Part shown: positions 1-12,038 of the stretch, in pieces
Layout of the letters: each line of letters opens with the position of its first letter
Numbering within the stretch: the stretch's first letter is position 1
The notes under the pieces: generated by a model
What the model saw: only the letters and a program-made list of their open reading frames with translations
Database searches by the model: none
Told to the model about the DNA's origin: nothing
NCBI GenBank assembly: GCA_000711775.1
Contig: ARYC01000554.1
Location: 1-64,000, forward strand
From: Oxytricha trifallax
Taxonomy: Eukaryota > Ciliophora > Spirotrichea > Sporadotrichida > Oxytrichidae
Length of the DNA: 64,000 nucleotides
Direction of reading: 5' to 3'
Position numbers and translations under genes: made by a program

Positions 1-1377
1 AATAAAAAGTGTGATAGCTGTGAGATGAACTCTCATAAGGAACTACCGGTTCTATCACTTGAGTTCTCTGTTATTAAAATAGAAATTAATGATAGAAAAT
101 AAATGGCAAACAAGTGTGTTGGAGACAGAGAGGAGGAGAAAGGTATTAATGAAATGCCTATACAAACTAAAGAAGTAGAAGTATACTTTTGTGAGTAGTG
201 TGAGAGAGACTTCGCTCATAAATCTAGTTGGTATAGGCATATGAAAGAGCATAGAGAAGCCAAGCCAACTATATACTTAAAGCACGATAAAATCAACGGA
301 AAGTATGAGTGCTTCGAGTGCCATAAGCAGTATGCTCATACAAGAGATTTAAGGAAGCATCTTTTAAAAGCTCACAAGAAAGATTTAGAGATTGAATAGC
401 ATGAAGATGAATTGAAGCTACTGAACAAAAGAAAAACAAGAGAATCTTCGAAACTTGTAGAGCTTGAACAGGCTAGTGAATCAGAATATGTGAGGAAATC
501 ACGCAACCTACTAGCATCTGAAATCACTAAGATTATGATTAAAATTCAATATAAAAAGATTCCAGTTCTTACCTAAGTTGACCTCAACACTTCACTTTAA
601 AGCTACCTTATATTAGAAGACTCCTTTGATAAGAAAGTTATCAATGATCATCAGTAAGCATACAAGGTGTATCCCTTCAACTATCTCTTAAGTGATGATA
701 AATATTAGATGGAGTTCACAAATGAGTATCAAGTACTCACTCAAGCGGGGAGTTTAAAGAGTGTAGTTACTTAATCAAGCTAGATGCTGTTCTCCTTGCC
801 AAGGATCATGTTGCTTTCAGACTCCGACTCTATGAAATGACCCTCAGAGATTTTATTACTGATCAAAGGAATCATAAGTAGCTTGCTTCTATAGCAACTA
901 AAACCTTACAAGGTATAAAAGAGCTACATAAGTTAGGCTTTGTTCATAGAGATTTGAAACCTGAGAATATTATGATAAACTTCTCACCTGTAAGAGTGAC
1001 AATTATTGACTTCAACAGAGCATTAAGGGTAGAAGCATCAAGGCTAGGAAGTGTTATGGGAACTCCAGGCTATTATACTGAAAGAGAAGACTGGAGAGAT
1101 GGAGACTATCAATGGGATGTGTGGGCTTTTGCAGCAATAATAATAGAGTGCGATATGCCTCGGAATGATTACTACTCTACAAGGTGTGAGAAAGATGCTA
1201 AATAAAGAATAAAGCAATTTATTGACAGAACAAGAGTATCTCAATCAATGAAACAAATGGCAGAGTCAATAATAATAAAACCAAACTCAAGATCGACATA
1301 TCAATAGAAAAGATAGAGTTGTGGTTAAGCAAGATAAACTTCAGACCCCTACCACATGATCCTAAAGTGCATTTTGA
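1..1377 (+). pseudogene. TBE zinc-finger/protein-kinase gene (57-kDa type), 5' partial, frameshifted
   Basis: Reading frame 1 is open from the window edge, so the start lies outside. It shows a CxxC pair (10-21), then two C2H2 fingers at about 187-243 (C-x2-C ... H-x4-H) and 307-375, then a charged linker. The frame shifts near 760-770, after which a kinase C-lobe is clear: HRDLKPENIM at about 940-974 (catalytic loop), a DFN in place of DFG, GTPGYY (activation segment) and DVWAFA. TBE elements are known to encode such a zinc-finger/kinase protein whose role is unclear. The frameshift makes this copy a pseudogene. The end is uncertain: a TGA at 1375 is in another frame, and the kinase frame runs on into the terminal repeat. 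Confidence 0.8.
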
Positions 1378-1420
1378 GTGATTAAATTAATACATTTACT
1401 ATAAATTTCACATTAAACCT

Positions 1421-1498
1421 ATTAATAACCCCAACCCCTAACAAATTCCCTACAAATCAAAGCACTTATAAACCTCATTAAGGGGTTTTGGGGTTTTG
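1421..1498. repeat. TBE terminal inverted repeat with G4T4 telomeric tip
   Basis: About 78 bp. It contains the shared internal block AGCACTTATAAACCTCATTA and ends in G4T4G4T4G. The same block recurs at 57243-57265, and in opposite orientation at 63320-63350. The G4T4 tip gives these elements their name; it is part of the transposon and not a chromosome end. The 3 bases after it (AAT, 1499-1501) match the expected ANT target duplication. Confidence 0.85.
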
Positions 1499-2033
1499 AA
1501 TCATCAATAATTGAAAAAATGTATATATTGTCTCAATATTTAAGTTAAGTTTGAAAACATCTTTTTCAAGATGTTTTCTAGATTCTAATTTCAAAAATAC
1601 TAAAGAAAAATAATCAGTACTGAAGTATCTAAATTTCCAGATGAATTTATTATAAATAATGAATGTTAAATCACAAATAGATAGTTATTAAATATAACTA
1701 TCAATTCTATAACATTAAAATATTAAATTTAAGGTAAATTAAAGTTCTAGTTTTGAACTACTTAAATTTATAATTATTCTTATTAGTTTTTAAATTTGGA
1801 AATTTGAAATTAAAAATCAAACAGTTATAATTTCTTTCAGTTTACTCAGTTAGATTTTTTGTTGTTTGATGAGCTATACTAGAAAAGTTAATTAATTTCA
1901 GAATCATAATCGGTTATAGTTAAAAAGCAATTAATATTATCTTAAATTAACAAATTATTGATTAATTAAAAAAATTAGAATTATATTATAAGATATAAGT
2001 TATTTAAAATATACAGGTTCAATTGAATTATAT
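1499..2033. other. 3' flank of array copy 1, duplicated at 4859-5395
   Basis: No gene was found. The stretch is clearly similar to 4859-5395, the flank of copy 2: both begin AATCATCAATAATTG and share many blocks up to the gene ends. This shows that the duplication unit includes the downstream flank as well as the gene. Confidence 0.6.
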
Positions 2034-3434
2034 TCAGCATCTCTTTAACTATAGTACCTTGAGAATTCCATCATCACTAATTAGTACTAAATTTCTCCCA
2101 ATTTATATGAAAGGGAAGCCTCCAAAGCAATTTACCAAATTTTCATTGACTACAATTCTGTCTATTTATTTTAATTTATTTTATCTCATTAGAGGATGAT
2201 ACAGTAACACATCATGATCATTATAATCTCCAATTGATAAAAGTAAAGGGATTTAATCAATTTCACAAGTCTTGTACATTTATTTATAAAGTTCATGTTT
2301 ATCTGATTCTTTAAAATCTTAATCAAATTATTGTATTAAATACATTTCATTGAGGTATTTAGATTCAACTACTTCACATTTATTATTTTGAAAATCATCA
2401 TTGAATATTTGATACTGTTTGATATCTCGTAATTCAGATTGAGGTTCAATTCTTTCGTAATTACAAATAATAAAACAACCAGGGACAGTATTAACTCCGA
2501 AAAGGTCTGAACATTGAATCTAAGGAGTGTCTTGAATTTATTTTATAAACTAGCTTTTCAAATTGTTAAATGATTTATTTAAAGTTACTCTATGAAAATT
2601 TAGCGTATTCTTTTACTAGCATAGAGAAACTATTATTGAAGTTGAGAAATTAAAATTTTGTTCATTATTCCAATCTTTAACTTCTGCTATTTTAAGTCTA
2701 AAGTATGTCTCATTTTACAATTGAATGGGTAATCTAATTACTAATTTTGTGAATGATTTTCTTATGTCTCTTAGAGTTGATTGATATATAGTTATCTTGC
2801 AATCTTCAGAAATTAAAGCAAAAAATTTATGTTAAAAATGTTTTAAACTTAATAATCCATCAATGTTCATTAAACTTGCATTGCTTTTCATGTTTAGTTT
2901 CTAGATCAACTAGAATTGCTTATATTCATTTTTCTTTCCATAAACAAGAACATAATTTTTCCTACCACCAAAAGAAGTCAAGACATTAATTAAAAGAATT
3001 TAAGCATTTTCTGGTCCTGTAATTAACATTCAATCTACCATTTCAATATATTTATATTTTTTTTAAAGATTTTTTACTTCATAATCAAGTTTGAATTACA
3101 ATTAATCAATATCGACATTGTATACACTCAAAATTAAATTTTCTGAATTAAATATCACAAGTTATTGGGTGACTTGTTAATTCTGAGAAATATTCTTTAC
3201 AAATGCGAATTCATAAGCCCCTTTTATTAGATTAATGGGCAATGTTTTTTCAAAGACAAGATTATCAAATGGGTAAGACTAATCTTTAATTCTTTTGAAA
3301 TTTTGAATGAAAGTTTGTCTGAATTAATTGTTAATATTGCAATAATATTTTGATTATTCTGTTAGAGTTTTTGAGTAGGAAATTATATGAAATATCAAAT
3401 ATTTCTGTTTGATTTTGCCTAATTGAATTCGCAT
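2034..3434 (-). pseudogene. Array copy 1: propeller-like protein, one in-frame TGA
   Basis: 467 codons from ATG (3434) to TGA (2034), in one frame when TAA/TAG are read as Gln. A single TGA at codon 135 (3030-3032) lies just before the conserved ITGPENA motif. N-terminus: GKIKQKYLIF. Middle: QQLVIFNSE, LSVYNVDIDQ, LVYGKK, FALISEDCKITIYQST, EVKDW. C-terminus: IQIGRNLVLISDDGILKVL. The repeated hydrophobic-strand motifs suggest beta-propeller blades (inference); the function is unknown. Copy 2 has the same TGA at the same codon, so it predates their duplication. It is the first gene of the array, with the TBE inserted about 535 bp past its stop. It could still yield a C-terminal product of about 330 residues, starting from the Met right after the TGA. 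Confidence 0.8.
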
Positions 3435-5395
3435 TTATTAAATTAGTTTTATTATTTTGCAATGATTTTATTCTTATTTATTATAAATGAGTTGAATATT
3501 CAAAAAATGATTTTAAAATTTTCCCCTTTAAAATATATCTTAAGATCTTTCAAACCTTTCGATTATTTTGAGTGGGGAGAACAGAGTTTCGTAGCCTAAA
3601 TTATGATAAAAAAATTATTTTTAGGAAAGTTTTTATTTTACCTAAAATTAATATTTTTAGTAAATTTTTCTTTATTTTATTGATTTTAGCATTAAGAAAT
3701 ATGTTTGGCAACATTACTTTTTACAAAATTTATTATTAATTATTTTTTATTTTTATTTAAATTATATTTATCCTCTTTAATGTCCAATATTAGTATGATT
3801 TTTTTTTAATTTACCATTATTATGCAAACGTATAATATTAAACAAATGTTAACAGTCAATTTGTGAAGCACTTATAAGAATCTTTGATATCACCTAAAAA
3901 TTATCTTTAAAGTTATAATTTTATAGTGTATTTAAATTCAAATTATTATTTGTTTCAAATTATGTAAACCAGGAATATCTCTCTTTCCGGATTATTTATA
4001 TTATAAATATAAAATACTTTTTAAAAATTCAATTTATTATTAAATTGTAAATCATGATTATAAATAAGCGATAACTCAGTAATCTTTTTCGAGAAGAGAA
4101 GTGGTAAAGATATATTTTATTGGAGTTTTTTTATTTCACTATTGCCACGACTACATATTCAAATGCGATTAGGTCACGATAAAGATTTATAGTTTTATTT
4201 TAGTATTTAACAGTGATGTGTTAAATTTAATTTTAATGACTCATTTATTATTGCTAAAATACAAAAGAATAGGAAATTATACAAATTAAAAATACAAAAA
4301 ACTGCCGTATACTTTAAAGTTTAAATATATTTACAATCAATAGTATAAAAAGTCTAAAAACATAAAAAACGAGAACATTAGATGATTTATTTTTTATATT
4401 TTACTAACTGTCCCCTATTTATTTTATGTGCATATTTAATTTATATAGTTTTCTCAAATCTTTCTATTTGAGCGGAGCTAAGATGTGATATCATTTCTAA
4501 TGCATTATGTTATGTATTGTTTAAGAGCGCTTTATATGCATTAAGTGTTTTTCTTCGAATACATACCTTGAATTTTTATATTCTCCCTCATTTCTAAAAT
4601 TCAAAAGTTAAATTATCTTTATTTTTAGAAAATTAGGTTTAGTTTGTATCTAAAAACAATAAGTAAGTAAATTCTGTAGAAATAGAAATTAAAAATTGAT
4701 AAAGGAAACTTACTTTGCTTAAAATTGCTATTGTCTCTTTAGATGAATCAGATCAATTTTTAATAATAACAATGTAATTAATGACTGTTTTAATTTGAGA
4801 TAATGATAATTCTTGATTTTCAAAAAATTCATATACAATATTTCAATAATTAGAACTCAATCATCAATAATTGATAAAATGCTTTTTTGTTTAAAATTAT
4901 ATCTTTTTGCTCAATATTTTAATTTAGTTTACTTATATCTTTTTCAGGATGATTTATAGATTTAATTTCCAAAAAACTAAATTAAAACTAATCAGTTATG
5001 TATATAATATTTCCAGATGAATTAAATTATACATGCAATATATAGTAAATAACTTATAAGTGTTTTAATATAAAAATAATTGTCAATTCTATAACATTTT
5101 AACTTCAAATTTATTGTAAATTACAGTTATAGATTTGTACTACTTTGATTTATAATTATTCTTATTAGCTTTTAAATTTGGAAATTTAAAATAGTTATAA
5201 ATTAAACTGTAATTATTTCTCTCTGTTTACTCAGCTAGACTTAAAAATTTAATTAATTTCATGATGAATATCTATTATAAATACTAAAAAATTTATATTA
5301 TTTTATATTAACAAATTATTGATTAAATTAAAAAATTTTGCATTATATTATGAGCTAATATTTATTTAAAATATAGAGGTTCAATCAAAATAAAT
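3435..5395. other. A+T-rich spacer between copies 1 and 2; right part is duplicated flank
   Basis: No gene or RNA was recognised in 3435-4858, which is made of poly-A/T-rich stretches. From 4859 to 5395 it is a diverged copy of 1499-2033. Confidence 0.5.
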
Positions 5396-6796
5396 TCAAT
5401 ATCTCATTAACTATAGTACTTTGAGAATTCCATCATCACTAATTAGTACTAAATTTCTCCCAATTTATATGAAAGGTAAGCCCCCATAGCAATTTACCAA
5501 ATTTTCATCAACCACTATTCTGTCTTGTTATTTTAATTTATTTTTTCTCATCAGAGGATGATATAGTATCACATCCTCATCATATTAATCCCCAAATGAA
5601 AAAAGTAAAGGGATTTAAACAATTTCACAAGTTTTGTACATTTATTTGTACAATTCATGTTTATCTGATGCTTTAAAATCTTAATCAAATTATTGAATTA
5701 AACATATTTTATCGAGGTAATAAGATTCAACTACTTCACATTTATTATTTTGAAAATCATCATTGAATATTTGATACTATTTGATATCTCGTAATTCAGA
5801 TTGAGGTTCAATTCTACTGTAATTACAAATAATAAAACAACCAGGGGCAGTATTAACTCCAAAAAGATTTGAGCATTAAATCTAAAGAGTTTCTTGAATT
5901 TATTTTATAAACTAGCTTTTCAAGTTGTTTTAAACTTTATTTAAAGTTACTCTTTGAAAATAGAGGGTATTCTTTTACTAGCAGAGAGAAACAATAATTG
6001 ATGTCTAAAAATTACTATTTTATTAATCATTCCAATCTTTAACTTCTGCTATTATAAGTCTAAATCATTTTTCATTTTACAATTGAATAGGAAGTCTAAT
6101 TATTAATTTTGTAAATGATTTTCTTATGTCTCTAAGAGTTGATTAATATATATTTATTCTACAATCTTCTGAAATTAAAGCAAAAAATTTATGTGAAAAA
6201 TGATTAAAACTTAAAGTTGTATCTATATTCATTAAACTAGCATTGCATTTCATGTTTAGTTTCTAGATCAACTGGAATTGTTTATTTTCATTTTTCTTAC
6301 CGTAAACAAGAACATAATTTTTCCTGCCTTGATAATAATTCAATACATTAATTAGAATAATTTAAGCATTTTCTGGTCCTGTTATTAACATTCAATCTAT
6401 CATTTCATAGTCTTTAAATTATGTAATAGGATTTTTAACTACATAACTAAGATTAAATTGCAATTAATCAATATCGACATCGTATACACTCAACATATAT
6501 TTTTCTGAATTAAATATAACAAGTTATTAAGTAATCTTTTTATCTTGGCCAATATTCTTTACAAATGCGAATTGATGAGCTTCTTTGATTAAATTAATTG
6601 GTAAAGTATTCTCATAGAAAAGATTATCAAACGGGTAGGATTAATCATTGATTAATTTGAAGTTTTAAATGAAAGTTTATCTGAATTATTTATTAACATT
6701 GGAATAATAAATTGATGAATCTGTTAGAGTTTATGAGTAGGAAATAATATGAAATATCAAATATTTCTGTTTAATTTTGCCAACTTAAATTTGCAT
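5396..6796 (-). pseudogene. Array copy 2: propeller-like protein, two in-frame TGAs
   Basis: 467 codons (6796 to stop at 5396), the same length as copy 1. In-frame TGAs lie at codon 135 (6392-6394), shared with copy 1, and at codon 244 (6065-6067), unique to this copy where copy 1 has Tyr. All family motifs are present: GKIKQKYLIF, QSYPFDNL, QQLVIFNSE, SVYDVDIDQLQF, ITGPENAQIILINV, LVYGKK, FALISEDC, KDW, NTLYFQRVTL, PGCFII, KQYQIFNDDF, HELYKQMYK, LPFIQIGRNLVLISDDG. The frame is otherwise unbroken, so decay is recent. It is the closest relative of copy 1 and lies in the same duplicated segment. Confidence 0.8.
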
Positions 6797-7737
6797 TTAT
6801 TAAATAATTTTATATTAATTTATATTTTCTCATTCTAATATATAAGTACTTTTACATTCAATTATCTGAATATTCAATTAAAAGGTTTTGGGGATAAGTT
6901 TACTGCTAATGTTTTAATAAAAAAAATTTTAGAGAAGTTCCCTGGCCTATAAATATAATTATTTTCCTTTATAAAAATGGATTTCTGACATCTTAAAATG
7001 CCATTAAGGGAAAACACTCAATTCTTATAATATAAAAATGATTCATCATTTTTATCATTAATTTTTTTAAAATACTTCCATTTTTATTCTTAAATCATAT
7101 AATTGAATTATAATTTATCTATATTTAGTATATTTTATTCATTCTTATAATCTAAACATGAATTAACAACACTTTCAAAATGTTTGCTACTCTTAGAAGC
7201 TACACATATTGCATCCCTTAATAATTATTGTAAAAAATATCTATATGAAACTTTTGATAAAATTACATATAAACAAATAATAAGAAAAGAACTTCCCCCC
7301 CATCTATTTTTATATTCTTCAATGTTCAACTTGTCATTAAAATTTTCAAATTCAAAAAGATATTTTTCATTAATTATATAAATTCTATAGACGCAGTCTT
7401 ATTATTTATATTTGCGCGATTTTTGTAAAAATTAAGACAAATAAAAAAATTTGTTCAAAAGTTCATTTTATTCTGTACATTTTATATTTGTGTTAATTAT
7501 AGATATTAATGACGAAGTTAATATAATAAGATATCAACCAAAATTATAAATTGTATTTTATATTCTCAAACAAACATTATATTTATCGAAGTTTCTCTAA
7601 ATTTATATAATTTAAATTTTTTAATTAATAGTTTTTAAAAGTAATATTGAAGGTTTATAATATTCATAAATTTATAAAAAGTTTAAATATTTTAAATTAT
7701 TAAATATTAATTGGGAATGTTTCTTACATAGTCATAT
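6797..7737. other. A+T-rich spacer between copies 2 and 3
   Basis: Nothing recognised. A short standard-code open frame at 7184-7381 (plus strand) has no family resemblance and is probably chance. Confidence 0.5.
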
Positions 7738-9072
7738 TCACTTAATCTTGATTACTTTTAGCAAACCATCTTTATAGTTAAGAATTAAATTTCTGCCAAT
7801 CTATATGAAATGCCCATAATAATTTGATGATTTTTTAATTTGAGCTAGTCTCTCCTGCACTTAATATCCTGACTTTAAAGGGTGATAAACAAGCATATCA
7901 TTTATTCCCACAGTTAGAAGTATGGGTATTTTATGATTTAAAATATTTTTATTCATCTACTTATATAGCTCAAATTTATCTTATCCGAAAAAGTTTGAAT
8001 CAAATTCTTGAATAGAATGAATAAAATTATAGCATTTAGAGTTTATTTCTTCAACATTAATTATAGAGAAATCATCATTAAAAATCTGAAATTACTTAAT
8101 ATCAATTTCTTTTTAATATTCATTATTGACAAGTATGAAACATCCTGGTGTGCTTGGAACTTCAAATAATCTTATAAATTGGGGTAATATAGAGAATTCT
8201 TCTTTAATTTTGTTTATAAAGGAGCCTGTTAATATATTCTTTTCTTTATCTAGATTTACTCTTTAAAAATATAGAGTGTGATTCTTATTGCAATAAGAAA
8301 CAATTACTGTTGAATATATATTTTTTCTCTCTTGATTTATCCAATCTTTAATTTCAATGAATTCAAATGAACAAGTTGAATTTTATAGGAGTTAAAGTTT
8401 GAGCTTTGGTTACTATTTTTTAACATCTCTGAGTTGTGATCGATAAATGGTCATCTAACAATCTTAAGTAATTAAAGCGAAACAGTTGTGTGATAAATTT
8501 CTTAGACTTAAACATCTATAATGGTGAGTATCCAAATCGCTAAATCTAAATTTAATTTTCTTGACAAATTTATAGGGTTTTAATTCACTATGTCTCCCAT
8601 ATACTAACATAATATCTTAAGAAAATATATTTACAAGAATTAATTAACCATTCTCTGGACCTGTAATTGTCATTTAACTTGAGAATTATTTTCGAGCTAT
8701 ATATTAATATTTAATTTCATAACTGAGTTTGAATTGCACTTTTTCTATGTCAACATCATATACACTTAGTATCCAAGTCTTATTATTAAATGTAACTAGT
8801 TACTGTTTAACTTCTTAATTTTAAGTTACATACTTCACAAATTTAAATTAATTAATTCTCCATATATTACCAACAGGTGAATCTTTTTCATAAACCAAGT
8901 AATCAAATGGGTAAGATAAATCTTGAATTAACTGGAAGTTTTTAATCAAAAATTATTAGTATTATTTGTTTATTTTGCAATAAAACTTTATCATTCCTGA
9001 AAAGGTATTTTGGAAAGATAAAATTTGGATTTATAAACACTTTTGCTTAATTTTTCCCAAATGTGCTTACAT
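7738..9072 (-). CDS. Array copy 3: intact propeller-like protein, 444 aa
   Basis: 445 codons from ATG (9072) to TGA (7738) with no internal TGA; it was read codon by codon and is the clearest evidence for the Gln reading of TAA/TAG. Start chosen at the family ATG, just before the GKIKQK motif. Motif order: GKIKQK (about residue 6), LSYPFDYLVYEK (70), FKFVKYV (93), QQLVTFNN (106), LSVYDVDIE (118), MTITGPENG (150), LVYGRH (173), CFALITQDCQMTIYRSQLRD (211), FIEIKDW (253), HTLYFQRVNLDK (281), PSTPGCFILV (323), IKQFQIFNDDF (341), FELYKQMNK (383), VYHPLKSG (409), IQIGRNLIL (440 region). No signal peptide or membrane segment is evident. Function unknown; propeller fold is an inference. Confidence 0.85.
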
Positions 9073-12038
9073 TTATAAATTAAATTATTTGATAATTTAT
9101 AATATAGTTTATTTCAATGAAATTAAATATTAATAATTAGAAACTTAATCTCTAATATATTATTTTTATTTCTTAGGATTAAATATTCAATATTTTCTTT
9201 GTATGTTTTAGTTTTTTGAAATGTTTTACAAAGCATCTTATTAGTAAAATACAAAACATAAGGAAATTATAGAAGCAAAATACAAATTACTGATCATTGA
9301 AGTCATAGTTATAAATATGAATATAGAAATAAGATAAAAACTGCGAAAAATATATTGAATTAGTTTAAATTTTTATTGCAAAATACAATCTGTAATTATT
9401 ATTTTTTATATCTTTATTTTTAATAGTTTGGCAATCAAGTGTATGTCCTAAAATTAGATATTTTATATGTAAATTGTATATTATTATACTTAAGTGGAGT
9501 CTCCTTATAATCATAAATAATTGGAAATATTTTTCATAATTATGATAATACTTTAAAGTATTGTTATTTTTTCTTTGAGCATAAGTAAAATTATGACTAT
9601 TAATAAAGTAAATATTTTATTAAAAATTTTTGTAAGTCATTAAGAAATGAAACAATATAACTTACTAATAAATTTAAACAAGGGCCTGTGCAATTCATTT
9701 TTTATTTTAATTAAGGCTTCTGAATATAATGTTTTTTTAATTTATTTTTAATTTCGAAAATTCATTCATAATATTAAAAGTATGTAAAGGTATTTATATG
9801 ATTTTACTTAATAGTAAAACCATTTATTTATTTTTTATTAGTAATAATACTTTAAATTTTTAATATTTGAATCATTGATTAAGCTAATCCCAGCATTTTT
9901 TGTATAATTTAAATTTTATCTATACAAATCAGTCATTATGATTTGAAACATCAATGATGATTTAAGTGTCAATCTTATTAACTATTATACAGAAAATCAT
10001 AATATTTTTAATTAAAGTTAACTATAATTTAATTATTCCAATAATATTTGATTAAGTATTATTGGTTTGCGCTAACGAAGTCATGGAGGTAGATGAACAG
10101 ACTAACATCCATCCTAAAACATTAGTTTGAGATATAGTTCCTGAAATTAAATATATTTTAATTATGCTACTGGATCGATCTCGTATCTACAAAACTAATG
10201 TCAATGCTAAATATTAAATAAATAAATAGGGTATAAAAATTATAGAAGAAAAAAGGATCAGAATGTTTTTATTTGCCTTTCTAACATTTAAGGAATAAAT
10301 GAAATGATTAATTTTAGACACTCAACAAATAGAAAGAGTTCAATTCTTCTTTTTTAATATTTTTTAATTAATTAGTAGAAATACATAAGCTTTTTTTAAT
10401 AATTTATTTAGAGGAATTGAGGGAAGTTTCCTCCTCATTCAGATGTTTCCTGCCTTCGACTTTAAATATTATATAATACATTTACTTTTAATATATGACA
10501 TTATTAATATAATTTTAAGGTTCATATTTATCAATTGTTTCTTTATATATTATAACATATGTAGCACATTTTATTTTAATCAGTAATTTAAGTTATTTGG
10601 AAAAAATATTATGCATGAATTTTTGAAATTCAAAAAATATTCGTAATTAAAATATAACTGAATCAATTCATTATTTTAAAGATAAAAAAGGAAATGGGTT
10701 TTAAAGAAAAATATGGTAACCTAAATCTCTCTAATACATAAGTGCAGAAAGGTAAATTAAATGTAATTTTAGTAAAATTTTCTTTTACTTAGATCAGTTG
10801 AGTACTCAATATGAATAAAAAAACAATTATACAATTTTTGATTTAACTAATCACTTTTAAATTTATATTTTTAAATCAGCGCGTAATTTGAAAGTGATTG
10901 ATAAGAGAGACTAAATTATATTTATATAATGTATAATAAACCCATACTTTAATATACTATAATCACACTCACTTCAAAGCAACTGATTCTCAGAAAAATA
11001 TTAAAATAAGAACAAATAATTCTAGTTTTTATTTGTTTTGTTTATTTGGTAAATGTTTTATATAGAAATTGCACATTTTCCTTTCATATTTTATTCTATT
11101 ACTAAAGATTAATATGATAATAACATAATTATTTTCAGTTTGTAATTCTGTAGAGTTTTATTTTTTCCTATTGTTTGATATTTTATTAATATTTATCATT
11201 TATAAAGGAAATATTGAATGTTTAAATATGAATTATTATGATATATTTGATGATTAAGATTATGAGAAATTATATAAAAATAATATGTTTTTTATGTGAG
11301 GACAGGAATCTTCCTAAGGCTGCAGGAAACTACTAAGGTGTGGCAGCAAACTTACCTTCATCGGTGCATCCCACTTCGAGTGTAGGAAACTTCCCCCCAA
11401 AAGAATATATTCATTATTATAATTAATGAACTACCAGTTTATATTACCCCCTAATTTAGAAATTTGGCACATATACAAGCTAAACAATAAAATTTACTTT
11501 ATATAAAATGAATATTTTAGGAGTTTATAAATTATCATATACTAAATGATTAATATTTATATCCATGATATTTCTAACTTTTAAATTTTTCCAAAATTAA
11601 AATTATATTTAATTGCATATATATATATTAATATTCATGTCTCTTCTGTCAATATTCATCTTAAAATATTCAATTTTTTCATTTTTGTATGCCAAATATT
11701 TGTGTTTTTTTTATATATTAAAAATGTGTATGTGTTTTTTTAAGAAATTGGGAAATTGTCTCTTTAAAACAATCTGGCTGCAAAAACCTAAGCAATAGTT
11801 TGTGGATAACATTGAAAAAAAATAATAAATATGTGTAGATAATATATTAATTAATATCTTATTCTTTTTATAGCAAAAAAAAATTATTTAAGTTTATTAA
11901 ATTTAAATAACTAGAATATTTTAACAAATGATTTTTAATTTCAATTTTTTTATAATTTAAAATATTTTCATGCATTATGATTATGAAAGTTTAAAATTCA
12001 AAATATTTAATTAATAATATCAAATTCTTGTTGTATAA
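9073..12038. other. Spacer between copies 3 and 4, with a possible inverted-repeat element
   Basis: A+T-rich. It contains less A+T-biased patches at about 10400-10460 and 11300-11400 that share inverted copies of GGGAAGTTTCCT (see the 10421-11396 entry). Outside these patches no gene is seen. A standard-code open frame at 11613-11798 is low-complexity and hydrophobic and is not believed. Confidence 0.5.
10421..11396. mobile_element. Possible inverted-repeat element bounded by GGGAAGTTTCCT
   Basis: GGGAAGTTTCCT at 10421-10432 faces AGGAAACTTCCCC at 11384-11396. The adjoining sequence is also less A+T-rich than its surroundings and contains further AGGAAACT-like pieces (11300-11340). No clear target duplication was found and the repeat is short. 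Related G-rich motifs occur at about 15496 and 51293. It may be a small non-autonomous element. Confidence 0.3.

Larger units (their letters stand above)
1..1498 (+). mobile_element. TBE: TBE transposon, kinase-side end (left part outside window)
   Basis: This is the right-hand end of a telomere-bearing element, the Tc1/mariner-related transposon family of oxytrichid germlines. Seen: the element ends at 1498 with the 17-base block G4T4G4T4G (1482-1498), followed by AAT, which fits the 3-bp ANT target used by TBEs. The interior carries the zinc-finger/kinase gene typical of one TBE end. The paralogous unit at 4859 has the same flank (AATCATCAATAATTG) without the element, so it acts as an empty site confirming the boundary. 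The copy is decayed, with a frameshift in its gene. Confidence 0.88.

Noticed and set aside
1044-1244. Minus-strand open frame opposite the TBE kinase region
   Set aside because: Shadow of the kinase frame, which carries clear HRDLKPEN and GTPGYY motifs on the plus strand.
1482-1498. G4T4 sequence as a true telomere or chromosome end
   Set aside because: Only two repeats, followed by normal array flank, and part of the known TBE terminal repeat; the same holds at 57265-57280 and 63306.
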